From NCBI RefSeq assembly GCF_009646095.1, contig NZ_CP045725.1, forward strand, positions 62,001 through 126,000: 64,000 nucleotides of DNA. Direction: 5' to 3'. Position numbers and translations under genes: made by a program. Position 1 is the stretch's first letter. Each line of letters opens with the position of its first letter. Positions 1 to 10,071 of this stretch are shown here, in pieces. The DNA is from Raineyella fluvialis (GTDB lineage Bacteria; Actinomycetota; Actinomycetes; Propionibacteriales; Propionibacteriaceae). Under the pieces are notes generated by a model. That model was not told the origin of the DNA and did no database searches. It worked only from the letters and a program-made list of their open reading frames with translations.

Positions 1-78
1 GGAGATCTCCTCGGCCTGCTGGATGGCCCAGGCCACCCGCTTGACGTCACTCGGGGAGAGTCGGTCACCAATGAGCAT
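1..78 (-). CDS. N-terminus of an unidentified protein (possibly DUF5130/TPM-like), cut by the window edge
   Basis: An ATG at 78 opens 26 codons that run off the left edge without a stop. The visible peptide begins MLIGDRLSPSDVKRVAWAIQ and continues as an amphipathic helix rich in Ala and Glu. Actinobacterial DUF5130 proteins start in a similar way (LSxxxxxRIxxAIxxAE), but 26 residues are too few to assign a family. The start overlaps the end of the upstream gene by 14 bases, so the two are probably translated together. Confidence 0.5.
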   Translation of the reverse strand, partial: MLIGDRLSPSDVKRVAWAIQQAEEIS

Positions 79-373
79 GGCTACCGCCGGCGCCTTCCTC
101 GGTGTCGGACCCGCTCGTCACCGCGGGGGTCTGCCGTCCGGAGCCGCCGATCATCAGCGGCTCGGTCGGCGGATGGAGGGAGCGATCCTCCTTGCCGATC
201 ATCGAGGCCAACTGGATGACCGCGATCACGATGAAGACGGCGGCCGGCAGGAAGAGGATCCAGACCAGCTCGTGCACCAAGGGGACGGCAGGGGCCTGCG
301 GCCAGCCGGGGAGGTTGTCCAACGGGACGAGTCCGGCCGTCAGGGGGGCGATCACAGTCACGAGGTCACTCAC
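65..373 (-). CDS. small single-pass membrane protein of unknown function
   Basis: About 102 residues from a GTG at 373. The N-terminal third is short and probably external. One strongly hydrophobic helix, around residues 30-52 (LVHELVWILFLPAAVFIVIA), is followed by a polar, Ser/Thr/Gly-rich tail ending in HAHW. I do not recognise a family; the tail has no catalytic motif. It precedes and overlaps the gene cut at the left edge. It is transcribed divergently from pyrR, with about 115 bases between the two starts. Confidence 0.55.
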   Translation of the reverse strand: MSDLVTVIAPLTAGLVPLDNLPGWPQAPAVPLVHELVWILFLPAAVFIVIAVIQLASMIGKEDRSLHPPTEPLMIGGSGRQTPAVTSGSDTEEGAGGSHAHW

Positions 374-488
374 GTAATCTAACGTACTGCAGTCGGTGGT
401 CCCGCGGGTGATGCCGATCCAGATCGGCACCCGTGCGGAACCCGCACATGACGATGACGCCCGGAGATGGGTGGGGACGGAGGAGCCG

Positions 489-1067
489 GTGGCTGCGGAG
501 GAACGTACGGAGGCCCCTCCGCGGGTGGTGATGGACGCGGACGAGATCTCCCGAGCCATCATCCGGATGGCGCACCAGGTGCTGGAGAACGACCACGACG
601 TTCCGCGCCTGATCGTGGTGGGCCTGCCCACCCGCGGTGTCCCGCTCGCCCGGCGTCTCGCCGCCGCGATGGAGGACATCGAGGGCCACACCGTGCCCAT
701 CGGTGAACTGGACGTCACCTTCTACCGTGACGACCTCCGCCGCCAGCCCACACGCTCCATCGGCCCCACCCGGATGCCGGGCCCGATCGACGACGCGGTC
801 GTCATCCTCGTCGACGACGTGCTCTATTCGGGCCGTACGGTGTCCGCCGCCCTCGAGGCCCTGAAGGACATCGGGCGACCCCGGGCCGTACGGCTCGCCG
901 TCCTGGTCGACCGTGGCCACCGCGAGCTGCCGATCCGGGCCGACGTCGTCGGCAAGGAACTCGCGACCGCCTCCGACGAAAGGGTCGGCGTCCAACTGGA
1001 GGAGACCGACGGCGTCACCCGAGTGACCATCTCCCGGCTGCGCAGGGCTCCTGACCCGCTCCCCTGA
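489..1067 (+). CDS. pyrR: PyrR: pyrimidine operon regulator / uracil phosphoribosyltransferase
   Basis: Type I phosphoribosyltransferase fold of about 192 residues, the usual PyrR length. The PRPP-binding loop reads VVILVDDVLYSGRT, and the N-terminal segment PPRVVMDADEISRAIIRMAH is typical of PyrR. PyrR binds UMP/UTP and pyr mRNA to repress pyrimidine synthesis, and many members also convert uracil plus PRPP to UMP. I chose GTG 489 because GGAGG lies five bases upstream and the length fits; in-frame GTGs at 471 and 396 are alternatives. pyrC follows after 181 bases, and the usual partner pyrB is not between them. Confidence 0.92.
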   Translation: MAAEERTEAPPRVVMDADEISRAIIRMAHQVLENDHDVPRLIVVGLPTRGVPLARRLAAAMEDIEGHTVPIGELDVTFYRDDLRRQPTRSIGPTRMPGPIDDAVVILVDDVLYSGRTVSAALEALKDIGRPRAVRLAVLVDRGHRELPIRADVVGKELATASDERVGVQLEETDGVTRVTISRLRRAPDPLP

Positions 1068-1248
1068 CCGCCCGGTCCCGAACGCCCGGTCCTGAGGGCC
1101 GGGTGCACGCCTCGTCCCGTCCGGATCGCCGCCGGGCGCGCGCCGTGGTGATAGCGTGCTCTACCACCTGCTCGGCGGTGGCACGCCCGCCTCTCGCGGC
1201 GACTCGACCCTGTCGGCTCAGCCGGCGGACAGGAAGGACCCGACCCAC

Positions 1249-2547
1249 ATGACTGTCACGGCACTCAGCGCCAGTGTCCCGGCCCAGCTGCTCATCACCG
1301 GGGTGACCCTCCCCGACGGATCCACCGCGGACGTGTACGTGGACGGCCCGGTCTTCGGTGACCCCTCCTCGGCGCCGGCCGACGTGGCACGACTGGACGG
1401 TTCCGGACTGATCGCCCTGCCCGGGCTGGTCGACCCCCACGTCCACCTGCGCGAGCCGGGCCGCGAGGACGCCGAGACCATCCGCACCGGCACCGCGGCG
1501 GCCGCCCGGGGCGGGTTCACCGCCGTCCAGGCGATGGCGAACACCTCCCCGGTGACCGACACCGCCGAGCTCGCCTGTGCGATGGCCGCGACCGCCGCGG
1601 AGCACGCCGCCTGCGTCGTGATCCCCTGTGGTGCGATCACCCAACGGCTGGCCGGTGAGCACCTCGCCGAGCTCGAACCGATCCACCGGGCGGCCGGCAC
1701 GATGTGCTTCTCCGACGACGGGAAGTGCGTCGCGGACTCCCAGCTCATGCGCGAGGCCTTCGAAGAGGTCCGGGCCTTCGACGGGGTGCTGGCCCAGCAC
1801 GCCCAGGATCCGCGGCTGGCCGGCCCTGACGCCTGCTGTCACGAGGGTGAACTCTCCGCCCGGCTCGGGCTTCCTGGCTGGACGACGGCTGCCGAGTCGG
1901 CGATCGTCGCCCGTGACGTCGAACTCGCCGCTCTCACCGGAGCCCGCTACCACGTCTGCCATGTCTCCGCTCAGCCGACCCTGGACGTGATTCGCGCGGC
2001 CAAGGCCCGCGGCGTACGGATCACGGCCGAGGCCACGCCGCACCATCTGCTGCTGACGACCGACCTGCTCGCCGACCTCGACACCACGTTCAAGGTCAAC
2101 CCGCCGCTGCGGCCGGCCGAGCATGTCGAGGCCCTGCGGGCCGCGGTGGCCGACGGCACGGTCGACATGATCGGCACCGACCATGCCCCGCACGCACCCC
2201 AGGACAAGGCCAAGGCCTTCGTCGCCGCCAGCCCTGGGATGGTGGGTCTCGAGCAGTCCCTGGCCGTCGTGATCGACACGCTGGTCCGCCCGGGCCGGCT
2301 GGACTGGGCCGGGGTCGCCGACCGGATGGCGCACTCCCCGGCCGCCCTGCTCGGTCTGACGGACCAGGGCCGCCCGGTCGCCCCCGGCGAGCCCGCGAAC
2401 CTCTGCCTGGTCGATCCCGAGGCCCGCCACGCCGTCGATCCGACGGACACGGAGTCGCGCTCCCGCAACAACCCCTACGCCGGCCGCGATCTGCCCGACC
2501 CCGTACGCCTCACCGTGTGCCTCGGGCACGTCACCTACCGCCGCTGA
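1249..2547 (+). CDS. pyrC: dihydroorotase, class I
   Basis: Cytosolic zinc amidohydrolase of about 432 residues that interconverts carbamoyl-aspartate and dihydroorotate, the third step of UMP synthesis. All class I motifs are visible in order: [10 protein letters not shown] (metal-binding HxH), [30 protein letters not shown] and GTDHAPH. The ATG at 1249 has AGGAAGGA upstream; an in-frame extension to 1156 lacks a ribosome site. It lies downstream of pyrR, and glbO follows after 16 bases, so glbO is probably read from the same message. Confidence 0.95.
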   Translation: MTVTALSASVPAQLLITGVTLPDGSTADVYVDGPVFGDPSSAPADVARLDGSGLIALPGLVDPHVHLREPGREDAETIRTGTAAAARGGFTAVQAMANTSPVTDTAELACAMAATAAEHAACVVIPCGAITQRLAGEHLAELEPIHRAAGTMCFSDDGKCVADSQLMREAFEEVRAFDGVLAQHAQDPRLAGPDACCHEGELSARLGLPGWTTAAESAIVARDVELAALTGARYHVCHVSAQPTLDVIRAAKARGVRITAEATPHHLLLTTDLLADLDTTFKVNPPLRPAEHVEALRAAVADGTVDMIGTDHAPHAPQDKAKAFVAASPGMVGLEQSLAVVIDTLVRPGRLDWAGVADRMAHSPAALLGLTDQGRPVAPGEPANLCLVDPEARHAVDPTDTESRSRNNPYAGRDLPDPVRLTVCLGHVTYRR

Positions 2548-2563
2548 CCCTGAAGGGATCCCG

Positions 2564-3046
2564 ATGAGCGAGAACGCCACCCCCGAGAACGAGTCCGTTC
2601 CCCAGCAGTCCGCTCCCGAGCCGCCGCAGGACACCCGCACCCCGTACGAACGCATGGGCGGCGCGGAAACCTTCCGGGCGATCGTGCACCGCTTCTACGA
2701 GAACGTCCGCACGACCCCCGATCTGCACGCCATGTACCCGGAGGAGGATCTCGGCCCGGCGGAGGACCGGCTGAGGATGTTCCTCGAACAGTACTGGGGT
2801 GGCCCCGGCACGTACTCCGAGCAGCGAGGCCACCCGCGCCTGCGGATGCGCCACACCCCGTTCAAGGTGACCCCGACCCAGCGGGACAACTGGTTGGAGT
2901 GCATGCACGACGCCGTCGGCTCGGTCGAGATGGACAAGGCGGCCCGCGACGAGCTGTGGAACTACCTGGTCCGCGCCGCCGACTCGATGATCAACGCCTT
3001 CGAAGGCGAGGACATGACCCCGCCGCAGGGCCGCAATCTGCTCTGA
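2564..3046 (+). CDS. glbO: group II truncated haemoglobin (GlbO type)
   Basis: About 160 residues: a 25-residue polar, proline-rich extension, then a two-over-two globin. The start [21 protein letters not shown] covers helices A-B with the B10 Tyr. [40 protein letters not shown] and the proximal-His segment [11 protein letters not shown] match GlbO closely, as does the G8 Trp in DNWLEC. Such proteins bind O2 and are linked to oxidative or nitrosative stress and to lipid membranes. It sits 16 bases after pyrC, which suggests co-transcription. A second, divergent member of the family is at 54108. Confidence 0.9.
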   Translation: MSENATPENESVPQQSAPEPPQDTRTPYERMGGAETFRAIVHRFYENVRTTPDLHAMYPEEDLGPAEDRLRMFLEQYWGGPGTYSEQRGHPRLRMRHTPFKVTPTQRDNWLECMHDAVGSVEMDKAARDELWNYLVRAADSMINAFEGEDMTPPQGRNLL

Positions 3047-3057
3047 GAGCCGCTGCT

Positions 3058-3096
3058 GGCCCGGGACCGGAGGGCCGGAAGCCTTGGGTCCGGGCC
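3058..3096. terminator. imperfect GC hairpin after glbO
   Basis: GGCCCGGGACC (3058-3068) faces GGTCCGGGCC (3087-3096) across an 18-base loop. The arms pair except for one bulged base. There is no T-tract, as is common in high-GC actinobacteria. Its position between glbO and the next start fits a weak terminator. The one-base bulge in a C/G run could itself be a sequencing deletion. Confidence 0.35.
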
Positions 3097-3119
3097 CCCG
3101 GTGCTCCTAGGCTCGCGGT

Positions 3120-4844
3120 GTGAGCCGATCAACCGTCCAGTCAGCCGAACGCGTGCGCTCGACCGCCGATCCGGACTGGTGGCGCAGTGCCGTGGTCTAC
3201 CAGATCTACCCCCGCTCCTTCGCGGACGGCAGCGGTGACGGCCAGGGCGACCTGACCGGCATGCTGCAGCACCTCGACCATCTGGTGTCGTTGGGGATCG
3301 ACGCCATCTGGATCTCGCCCTGGTACCCCTCGCCGCTGCACGACGGCGGGTACGACGTGGCCGACTACTGCGACATCGATCCCCGCTACGGCACCCTCGC
3401 CCAGGCCGACACGCTGATCGCCCGCGCCCACGACAACGGGCTGCGCATCATCATCGACCTGGTGCCCAACCACTGCTCGATCGACCACCCCCTCTTCCGG
3501 GCGGCGCTGGCGGCCGGGCCCGGGTCGCCCGAGCGGGACCTGTTCATCTTCCGGGACGGACGCGGGCCCGACGGTGACCAGCCCCCGAACAACTGGCCGG
3601 CCCACTTCGGCGGCTCGGCCTGGCAACGCGTCGTGGGGCCGGACGGGATGCCCGAGCAGTGGTACCTCCACCTCTTCGCCCCCGAACAGCCCGACTGGAA
3701 CTGGACGAACCCCGCGGTCCCCGCGTTCTTCGACGACGTGCTGCGCTTCTGGTTCGACCGCGACGTCGACGGCTTCCGGATCGATGTGGCCGACTCCTGC
3801 GCCAAGGACATGGCGCTGCCGGACCTGCCCGCCGGGACCGGCGGGGACGTGGCCGGCGAGACCAAGTACCCCGGTCACCCCTTCTTCGACCGCCCGGAAC
3901 TGGAGGCCATCCACCGCCGCTGGCGGATGGTGGCGGACGAGTACGCCGACACGCCGCAGGGCCCCCGGATCTTCGTCTCGGAGGCCTACCTCGGTCCCAC
4001 GCACCGGCTGGCCGCGTACACCACCGAGGGCAGACTGCACATGACGTTCAACTTCGACGCCCTGCTGACCGAGTGGTCGTACGCCTCCCAGCGGGCCATG
4101 ATCGAGGCGACGCTGGCGGGTTACGGCGCCGTCGGGGCGCCGTCCACCTGGGTGCTCGGCAACCACGACCAGCCGCGGGTGGTGTCCCGCTACGGCCGGA
4201 CCGCGACGGGGGCCCTGTTCACCGCCGAGGACGGCCTGGGGCGACGCGCCGCGAAGGGACCGGACCGGGACGAGGACCTGGCGCTCGGCCGGCGCCGTGC
4301 CCGCGCCGCGGCCCTGCTGGAGCTGGCCCTGCCGGGCGGCGCGTACGTGTACCAGGGCGACGAGCTAGGGCTGCAGGAGGTCGACCTGCCCGATGAGGTG
4401 CTGCAGGACCCGATCTGGGAACGCTCCGGCCACACCGTGAAGGGCCGGGACGGCTGCCGGGTGCCGCTGCCCTGGTCGGGCGACCGGCCACCGTACGGCT
4501 TCAGCCCCGAGGACGCGACGTCGCCACCTTGGCTGCCGCAGCCCGACTGGGCGGATCGTACGGTCGCCGCCCAGGCCGGTGATCCCGCCTCGTTCCTGAC
4601 GCTCTACCGGGAGGCCCTGGCGATCCGGCACCGGCATCCGGCCCTGGGCGACGGCACCCTGCGGTGGTCAGCGGACGCACCGGCAGGTGTCCTGGCGTTC
4701 GACCGGGAGCCCGGCTTCTCCTGCTGGGTCAACTTCGGGCCCGCTCCGGTGGCGCTCCCCGCGGGGGTGACCGTGCTGCTCACGTCGGCACCGTCGGTCA
4801 CGGGCGACCTGGCGCCCGATCAGGCGGTCTGGTTCACCTACTGA
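3120..4844 (+). CDS. GH13 alpha-glucosidase / oligo-1,6-glucosidase
   Basis: About 574 residues, the usual length for the oligo-1,6-glucosidase group. The (beta/alpha)8 barrel starts at WWRSAVVYQIYPRSFADGSG. The four conserved GH13 regions are visible: DLVPNHC, GFRIDVADS (nucleophile Asp), FVSEAYL (acid/base Glu) and VLGNHDQPR (transition-state Asp). There is no signal peptide, so it probably hydrolyses imported malto- or isomalto-oligosaccharides in the cytoplasm. Region I reads NHCSIDH where most members have NHTSDQH. The GTG start at 3120 gives the full N-terminus. The next gene converges on it, 19 bases away. Substrate preference cannot be read from the sequence. Confidence 0.9.
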   Translation: MSRSTVQSAERVRSTADPDWWRSAVVYQIYPRSFADGSGDGQGDLTGMLQHLDHLVSLGIDAIWISPWYPSPLHDGGYDVADYCDIDPRYGTLAQADTLIARAHDNGLRIIIDLVPNHCSIDHPLFRAALAAGPGSPERDLFIFRDGRGPDGDQPPNNWPAHFGGSAWQRVVGPDGMPEQWYLHLFAPEQPDWNWTNPAVPAFFDDVLRFWFDRDVDGFRIDVADSCAKDMALPDLPAGTGGDVAGETKYPGHPFFDRPELEAIHRRWRMVADEYADTPQGPRIFVSEAYLGPTHRLAAYTTEGRLHMTFNFDALLTEWSYASQRAMIEATLAGYGAVGAPSTWVLGNHDQPRVVSRYGRTATGALFTAEDGLGRRAAKGPDRDEDLALGRRRARAAALLELALPGGAYVYQGDELGLQEVDLPDEVLQDPIWERSGHTVKGRDGCRVPLPWSGDRPPYGFSPEDATSPPWLPQPDWADRTVAAQAGDPASFLTLYREALAIRHRHPALGDGTLRWSADAPAGVLAFDREPGFSCWVNFGPAPVALPAGVTVLLTSAPSVTGDLAPDQAVWFTY

Positions 4845-4863
4845 CCGTCGGCCGACGCCCGGC

Positions 4864-5742
4864 TCAGTGCCCGTACGGACCGCCGGGGTGCACCGTGATC
4901 GGGCGCAACGCCTCCCGGACCTGGGCCGAGATCGGCCGCGGGCGGCCCTCTGCGTCGGCGCAGACGAGCACGACCCGGCCGACGCCGTACACAATGCCGC
5001 TGCCCGGATCGCCGATGCGGATCTGCAGGCTCATCGACGAGGTCCCGACCCGGAGCACCACGAGCTCGGCCCGGTAGGGCTCGATCCGATAGTGCATCTC
5101 GGTGCGGTACTCGATCTCCTGGGCGGCGACGAGCCAGCTCACGTCGGCACCGGGACGTCCCCAGCCCTCGCTGGTGCGCACCTCGTCCAGGGCGGCGACG
5201 CGCGCCTCCTGCAGGAAGGTCAGGAAGGCGACGTTGTTGATGTGACCGAAGGCGTCCACCTCGGACCAGCGCACGCGTACCGGGTAGGCGAAGCCGAAGC
5301 CCTCCACCCATTCCGCGCTAGGCAGTTCACGGAAGTGCAGCTCCGGCCCGGACCAGTCGTCCAGCCAGCCGCGTTCGGCCTCGGTGAGGCGGCGTACGGT
5401 CCCCGTCTCCAGGTCGTAGGGCGCGCAGTCGGTGGTGGCGCGGGCCACCAGGGTGTCGCCCTGGCTGATCTCGTACGCCACCGTGAAGCGGGCGCCGCGC
5501 ACCTGGGCGATCCACAGCCGGATGACGATCCCTTCCCCGCCGAAGTGGGCCGGGGACAGGTACTCGACGTGCTGGCCGGCGATCGCGATCCCGTGGTCGA
5601 GCAGTTCGGGATGCGGGCCGTCGAGGATCCAGTCGACCCGCGCCTCCTGCAGGTAGTCCACGTACACGACGTTGTTCACGTGGTGCTGCGCGTCCTGGTC
5701 GGCCCAGCGGACCCGGGCCTGGTAGATGTACTGCGTCACCAC
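4864..5742 (-). CDS. double-hotdog acyl-CoA thioesterase, copy B
   Basis: About 292 residues made of two 4HBT hotdog domains. The first opens with RVRWADQDAQHHVNNVVYVD and the second (about residue 150) with RVRWSEVDAFGHINNVAFLT. Each contains the Asp-x(4-5)-H-x-N-N signature whose Asp is catalytic in 4-hydroxybenzoyl-CoA and YbgC-like thioesterases. It probably releases free acid from an acyl-CoA in the cytoplasm. It lies 12 bases after a paralogue with the same layout and downstream of fadD, forming a three-gene operon. The pair looks like a recent duplication followed by divergence. Confidence 0.85.
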   Translation of the reverse strand: MVTQYIYQARVRWADQDAQHHVNNVVYVDYLQEARVDWILDGPHPELLDHGIAIAGQHVEYLSPAHFGGEGIVIRLWIAQVRGARFTVAYEISQGDTLVARATTDCAPYDLETGTVRRLTEAERGWLDDWSGPELHFRELPSAEWVEGFGFAYPVRVRWSEVDAFGHINNVAFLTFLQEARVAALDEVRTSEGWGRPGADVSWLVAAQEIEYRTEMHYRIEPYRAELVVLRVGTSSMSLQIRIGDPGSGIVYGVGRVVLVCADAEGRPRPISAQVREALRPITVHPGGPYGH

Positions 5743-5754
5743 GTCCTCGCCGGG

Positions 5755-6618
5755 TCAGGCGATCAGCGTCAGCGGCCGTAGCCGTTCGCGCAGGATCGCC
5801 GGCAGCGGCACCGGGGTGCCATGGGCATCGGCATGCACCAGCACGAGGTGGCCGACGGCGTACGTCACGTCGACGTGCTGGTCGCGGATCCGCAGCTCGA
5901 AGGTGACCGACGTCGAGCCCACCCGGAGGATGACGACCTCGCCCAAGTAGGGCTCGATCTGGTAGGTCATCGGCAGCTTGTAGGTCATGTCCTGAGCGGC
6001 CACCACCCACGTCCGGGCGTCCCCGGGACGGCCCCAGGGCAGGTCGCGCCGCGGCTCCTCCATCATCGCGATGGTGGCCTCCTGCAGGTACGTCAGGTAA
6101 CTGACGTTGTTGACGTGGTCGTACGGATCGAGCTCCGACCAGCGCACCCGCAGCGGGTGCTCGTAGCCGAAGCCGGACACCCAGTCCACCGCCGGCTGGG
6201 GCAGCGGCCGGAAGTCCATCGGCTCGCCGAGGAACTCCCGCAGCCAGGCGCGTTCCTCGTCCTCCAACCGGCGCAGTCGCTGACCCGCGACGTCATAGGT
6301 CGCCAGGACCGTCTTCGCCCGGGCGACGTGGGTCTCCCCCTGGTAGATGTCGTACGCCACGGCGAACCGCGCACCACCCAGATCGGTCACCCACAGGCGG
6401 ATCATGATCGGGTCGGCGCCGAACATCGACTGCGCGAGGTACTCGATCTGATGCGAGACGACCAGCACCCCTTCGCTGAGCATGGACGCGTGCGGCCCGT
6501 TGAGGATCCAGTCGACGCGCGCCTCCTGCATGTAGTCGAGGTAGGCGACGTTGTTCACGTGTCCCTGCGGGTCCTGGTCGGCCCAGCGCACCCGCGCCCG
6601 ATAGACGTACGGTGTCAC
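5755..6618 (-). CDS. double-hotdog acyl-CoA thioesterase, copy A
   Basis: About 287 residues, again two 4HBT domains: RVRWADQDPQGHVNNVAYLD near the N-terminus and RVRWSELDPYDHVNNVSYLT near residue 150. Both catalytic Asp/His positions are intact, so neither half is obviously dead. The GTG start lies one base after the fadD stop codon, which suggests translational coupling: the ligase and the thioesterases are then made in step. The acyl-CoA substrate is unknown. The association with a long-chain ligase suggests a cycle of activation and release, or a role in lipid turnover. Confidence 0.85.
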   Translation of the reverse strand: MTPYVYRARVRWADQDPQGHVNNVAYLDYMQEARVDWILNGPHASMLSEGVLVVSHQIEYLAQSMFGADPIMIRLWVTDLGGARFAVAYDIYQGETHVARAKTVLATYDVAGQRLRRLEDEERAWLREFLGEPMDFRPLPQPAVDWVSGFGYEHPLRVRWSELDPYDHVNNVSYLTYLQEATIAMMEEPRRDLPWGRPGDARTWVVAAQDMTYKLPMTYQIEPYLGEVVILRVGSTSVTFELRIRDQHVDVTYAVGHLVLVHADAHGTPVPLPAILRERLRPLTLIA

Positions 6619-6619
6619 G

Positions 6620-8490
<1,871 letters not shown>

Positions 8491-8673
8491 CTCTACTCCT
8501 TGACGGGGGCGATCGTCGCACGAGGACACGAACCGGCCCGGACGTGCTCACCGGACCGGCTCTGGCAGCCTATCGTCCGATCGCGCGCCCGGGCCGGGAC
8601 GCCCCGGGTCCCCCGCCGGATCACCCCGCGATTTGTGGGGCTCCGACAAGGGGACCGTGGTCGGTTTGGAGAA

Positions 8674-8692
8674 TCCGGCCCCTCGGGCCGGA
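8674..8692 (-). terminator. hairpin downstream of yceI
   Basis: TCCGGCCC, a three-base loop and GGGCCGGA form a perfect 8-bp GC stem. It begins 8 bases beyond the yceI stop in its direction of transcription. No T-tract follows. Confidence 0.5.
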
Positions 8693-8700
8693 CTCGGAAG

Positions 8701-9240
8701 TCAGCGGTTGAGGGTGGCCTCGAGGGTGACGGAGATGGTGACCTTGTCGCCGAGCATGACGGCGTCGCCCTGCAGCGGGATGTTGAACTCGATGCCGAAG
8801 TCCTTCTTGTTGATCACGGTGGTGCCCTCGGCACCCATCCGGAACAGGCCGAAGGCGTCGGGGTCCATCGCACCGTTGAAGGTGGCGTCGAAGGTGACCG
8901 GCTTGGTGATGCCCTTGATGGTCAGGTCACCGTTGATCTTGTAGTCGTCGCCGTCGCCGACGATGGAGGTCGAGGTGAAGTCGAAGGTGGGGTGCTCGGC
9001 GGCACCGAGGATCTCCGCGGTGCGGATGTGCTCGTCACGCTGAGCCTGGTTGGTGTCGATCGAGGCGACCGCGACATGGGCTTCCACGGTGGCGTCCTTC
9101 GGGTCGGCCGAGCCGGTGACGATCGTTCCGCTGACGTCACCGAAGTGGCCGCGCACCTTGCTCATCATGTGACGGATGGTGAAGGCCACCTCGGAGTGCG
9201 CGGGGTCGATGGTCCAGGTGCCGGGAACGAGTTCAGTCAT
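8701..9240 (-). CDS. YceI family lipid-binding protein
   Basis: About 179 residues forming the YceI lipocalin-like barrel: GTWTIDPAHSEVAFTIRHMM at the start, VRGHFGDVSGTI, HPTFDFTSTSIV, YKINGDLTIKGITKPV and the final DKVTISVTLEATL strands. YceI proteins bind long isoprenoid or fatty-acyl chains. There is no signal peptide, so it should be cytoplasmic. The ATG at 9240 has GAAGGA seven bases upstream; the upstream in-frame residues lack such a site. It is divergent from a MarR regulator, and three copies of one palindrome lie between the two genes. Confidence 0.92.
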   Translation of the reverse strand: MTELVPGTWTIDPAHSEVAFTIRHMMSKVRGHFGDVSGTIVTGSADPKDATVEAHVAVASIDTNQAQRDEHIRTAEILGAAEHPTFDFTSTSIVGDGDDYKINGDLTIKGITKPVTFDATFNGAMDPDAFGLFRMGAEGTTVINKKDFGIEFNIPLQGDAVMLGDKVTISVTLEATLNR

Positions 9241-9289
9241 GGCGATTCCTTCAGGGTGAGAGGCGTTTCCTGCGTTGCGGTCCAAGACG

Positions 9290-9301
9290 TTGAACCCTCA
9301 A
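9290..9301. promoter_or_regulatory. MarR operator copy 1 (TTGAACCCTCAA)
   Basis: A TTGA-N4-TCAA palindrome 50 bases upstream of the yceI start. It shares TTGAAC and TCAA with two further copies in the same intergenic region. At this distance it would overlap the yceI promoter. Confidence 0.65.
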
Positions 9302-9326
9302 CACCAGAAACTCTAGGCGCAAACTA

Positions 9327-9338
9327 TTGAACCGTCAA
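9327..9338. promoter_or_regulatory. MarR operator copy 2 (TTGAACCGTCAA)
   Basis: The second copy of the palindrome, with the wider context ACTATTGAACCGTCAACCG. This context is nearly the same as that of copy 3, which argues against chance. It lies 87 bases upstream of the yceI start and 26 bases from copy 1. Confidence 0.7.
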
Positions 9339-9447
9339 CCGTAAGCGTCGTCGGACAGCCGCCCCGAAGAGCCTGCCGATCGCCCACGAACGACCAGCGT
9401 GACGAGTTCCACACCCAGCACCCTCACAGGATCTGGGGCGTCAACTA

Positions 9448-9459
9448 TTGAACAGTCAA
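9448..9459. promoter_or_regulatory. MarR operator copy 3 (TTGAACAGTCAA)
   Basis: The third copy, 21 bases upstream of the marR start, in the context ACTATTGAACAGTCAACGT. Its place next to the start codon fits autorepression of marR. Confidence 0.7.
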
Positions 9460-9480
9460 CGTATCGCCTATGATGAATCC

Positions 9481-9978
9481 ATGACCGCATCCCCACTGAC
9501 CGACTGTCCGCCCCGCTGGCTGGACGAGCAACAGCAGCAGATCTGGCGCAACTACCTGCGCGGCGTCCACCGGCTCGACGAGTACCTCGACCGGGCGCTG
9601 CGACCCTTCGACCTGTCCCTGGCCGAGTACGAGATCCTCGTCTCGCTGTCCGAGGCCGAGGATCATCGGATGCGCATGTCGGACCTGGCGGACGCCGTCC
9701 ACCAGTCCCGCTCGCGGCTGACCCACACCGTCAGCCGGATGGAGTCGGCCGGCCTGATCGAGCGACTGGCCTGCCCCAGCGACCGGCGCGGGGTCTGGGC
9801 CCAGCTCAGTTCCCGGGGTTACGACCTGCTGGTCGAGGCGGCCCCGTGTCATGTGGCCTCGGTCCGGCGCGCCCTGGTCGACGCTGCCGACCCGGACGAC
9901 TACGAGGCCCTCGGCCGCGTCTTCGCCGCCGTCCTCGCCGTCCCCGACATCACTCCGACCCGCGGCAAGCAGGTCTGA
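9481..9978 (+). CDS. MarR family transcriptional regulator
   Basis: About 165 residues with a winged helix: LSLAEYEILVSLSEAE, then the recognition-helix segment MRMSDLADAVHQSRSRLTHT and the wing ERLACPSDRRGVWAQLSSRG containing the DRR motif. It acts as a dimer on palindromic DNA, usually released by small aromatic or lipid ligands or by oxidation. The three TTGAACnnTCAA sites just upstream are the likely targets, controlling both itself and divergent yceI. ATG 9481 is chosen because the protein starts well there; an in-frame ATG-less extension overlaps operator copy 3. Confidence 0.9.
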   Translation: MTASPLTDCPPRWLDEQQQQIWRNYLRGVHRLDEYLDRALRPFDLSLAEYEILVSLSEAEDHRMRMSDLADAVHQSRSRLTHTVSRMESAGLIERLACPSDRRGVWAQLSSRGYDLLVEAAPCHVASVRRALVDAADPDDYEALGRVFAAVLAVPDITPTRGKQV

Positions 9979-10071
9979 CCGGCGCCGCACCCGGCCCGAC
10001 AGCGGTCAGCCGCCTCGGCGTGGGGCTGAGGCGGCACCCCGTACGGCAGCTCCGTACGGCAAGATGAGCCC

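Noticed and set aside
1145-1167. A stem-loop upstream of pyrC as a pyrimidine attenuator or riboswitch
   Set aside because: The possible pairing GTGGT/ACCAC is short and interrupted, and there is no accompanying terminator or anti-terminator.
1015-2655. A long open frame on the minus strand opposite pyrC
   Set aside because: It is a shadow of pyrC in high-GC DNA. The translation is low-complexity Gly/Arg/Val with no domain, and pyrC shows all its motifs.
4846-4857. Palindrome CGTCGGCCGACG between convergent genes as a terminator
   Set aside because: It has no loop, so it cannot form a stable hairpin. It could be chance in this composition.
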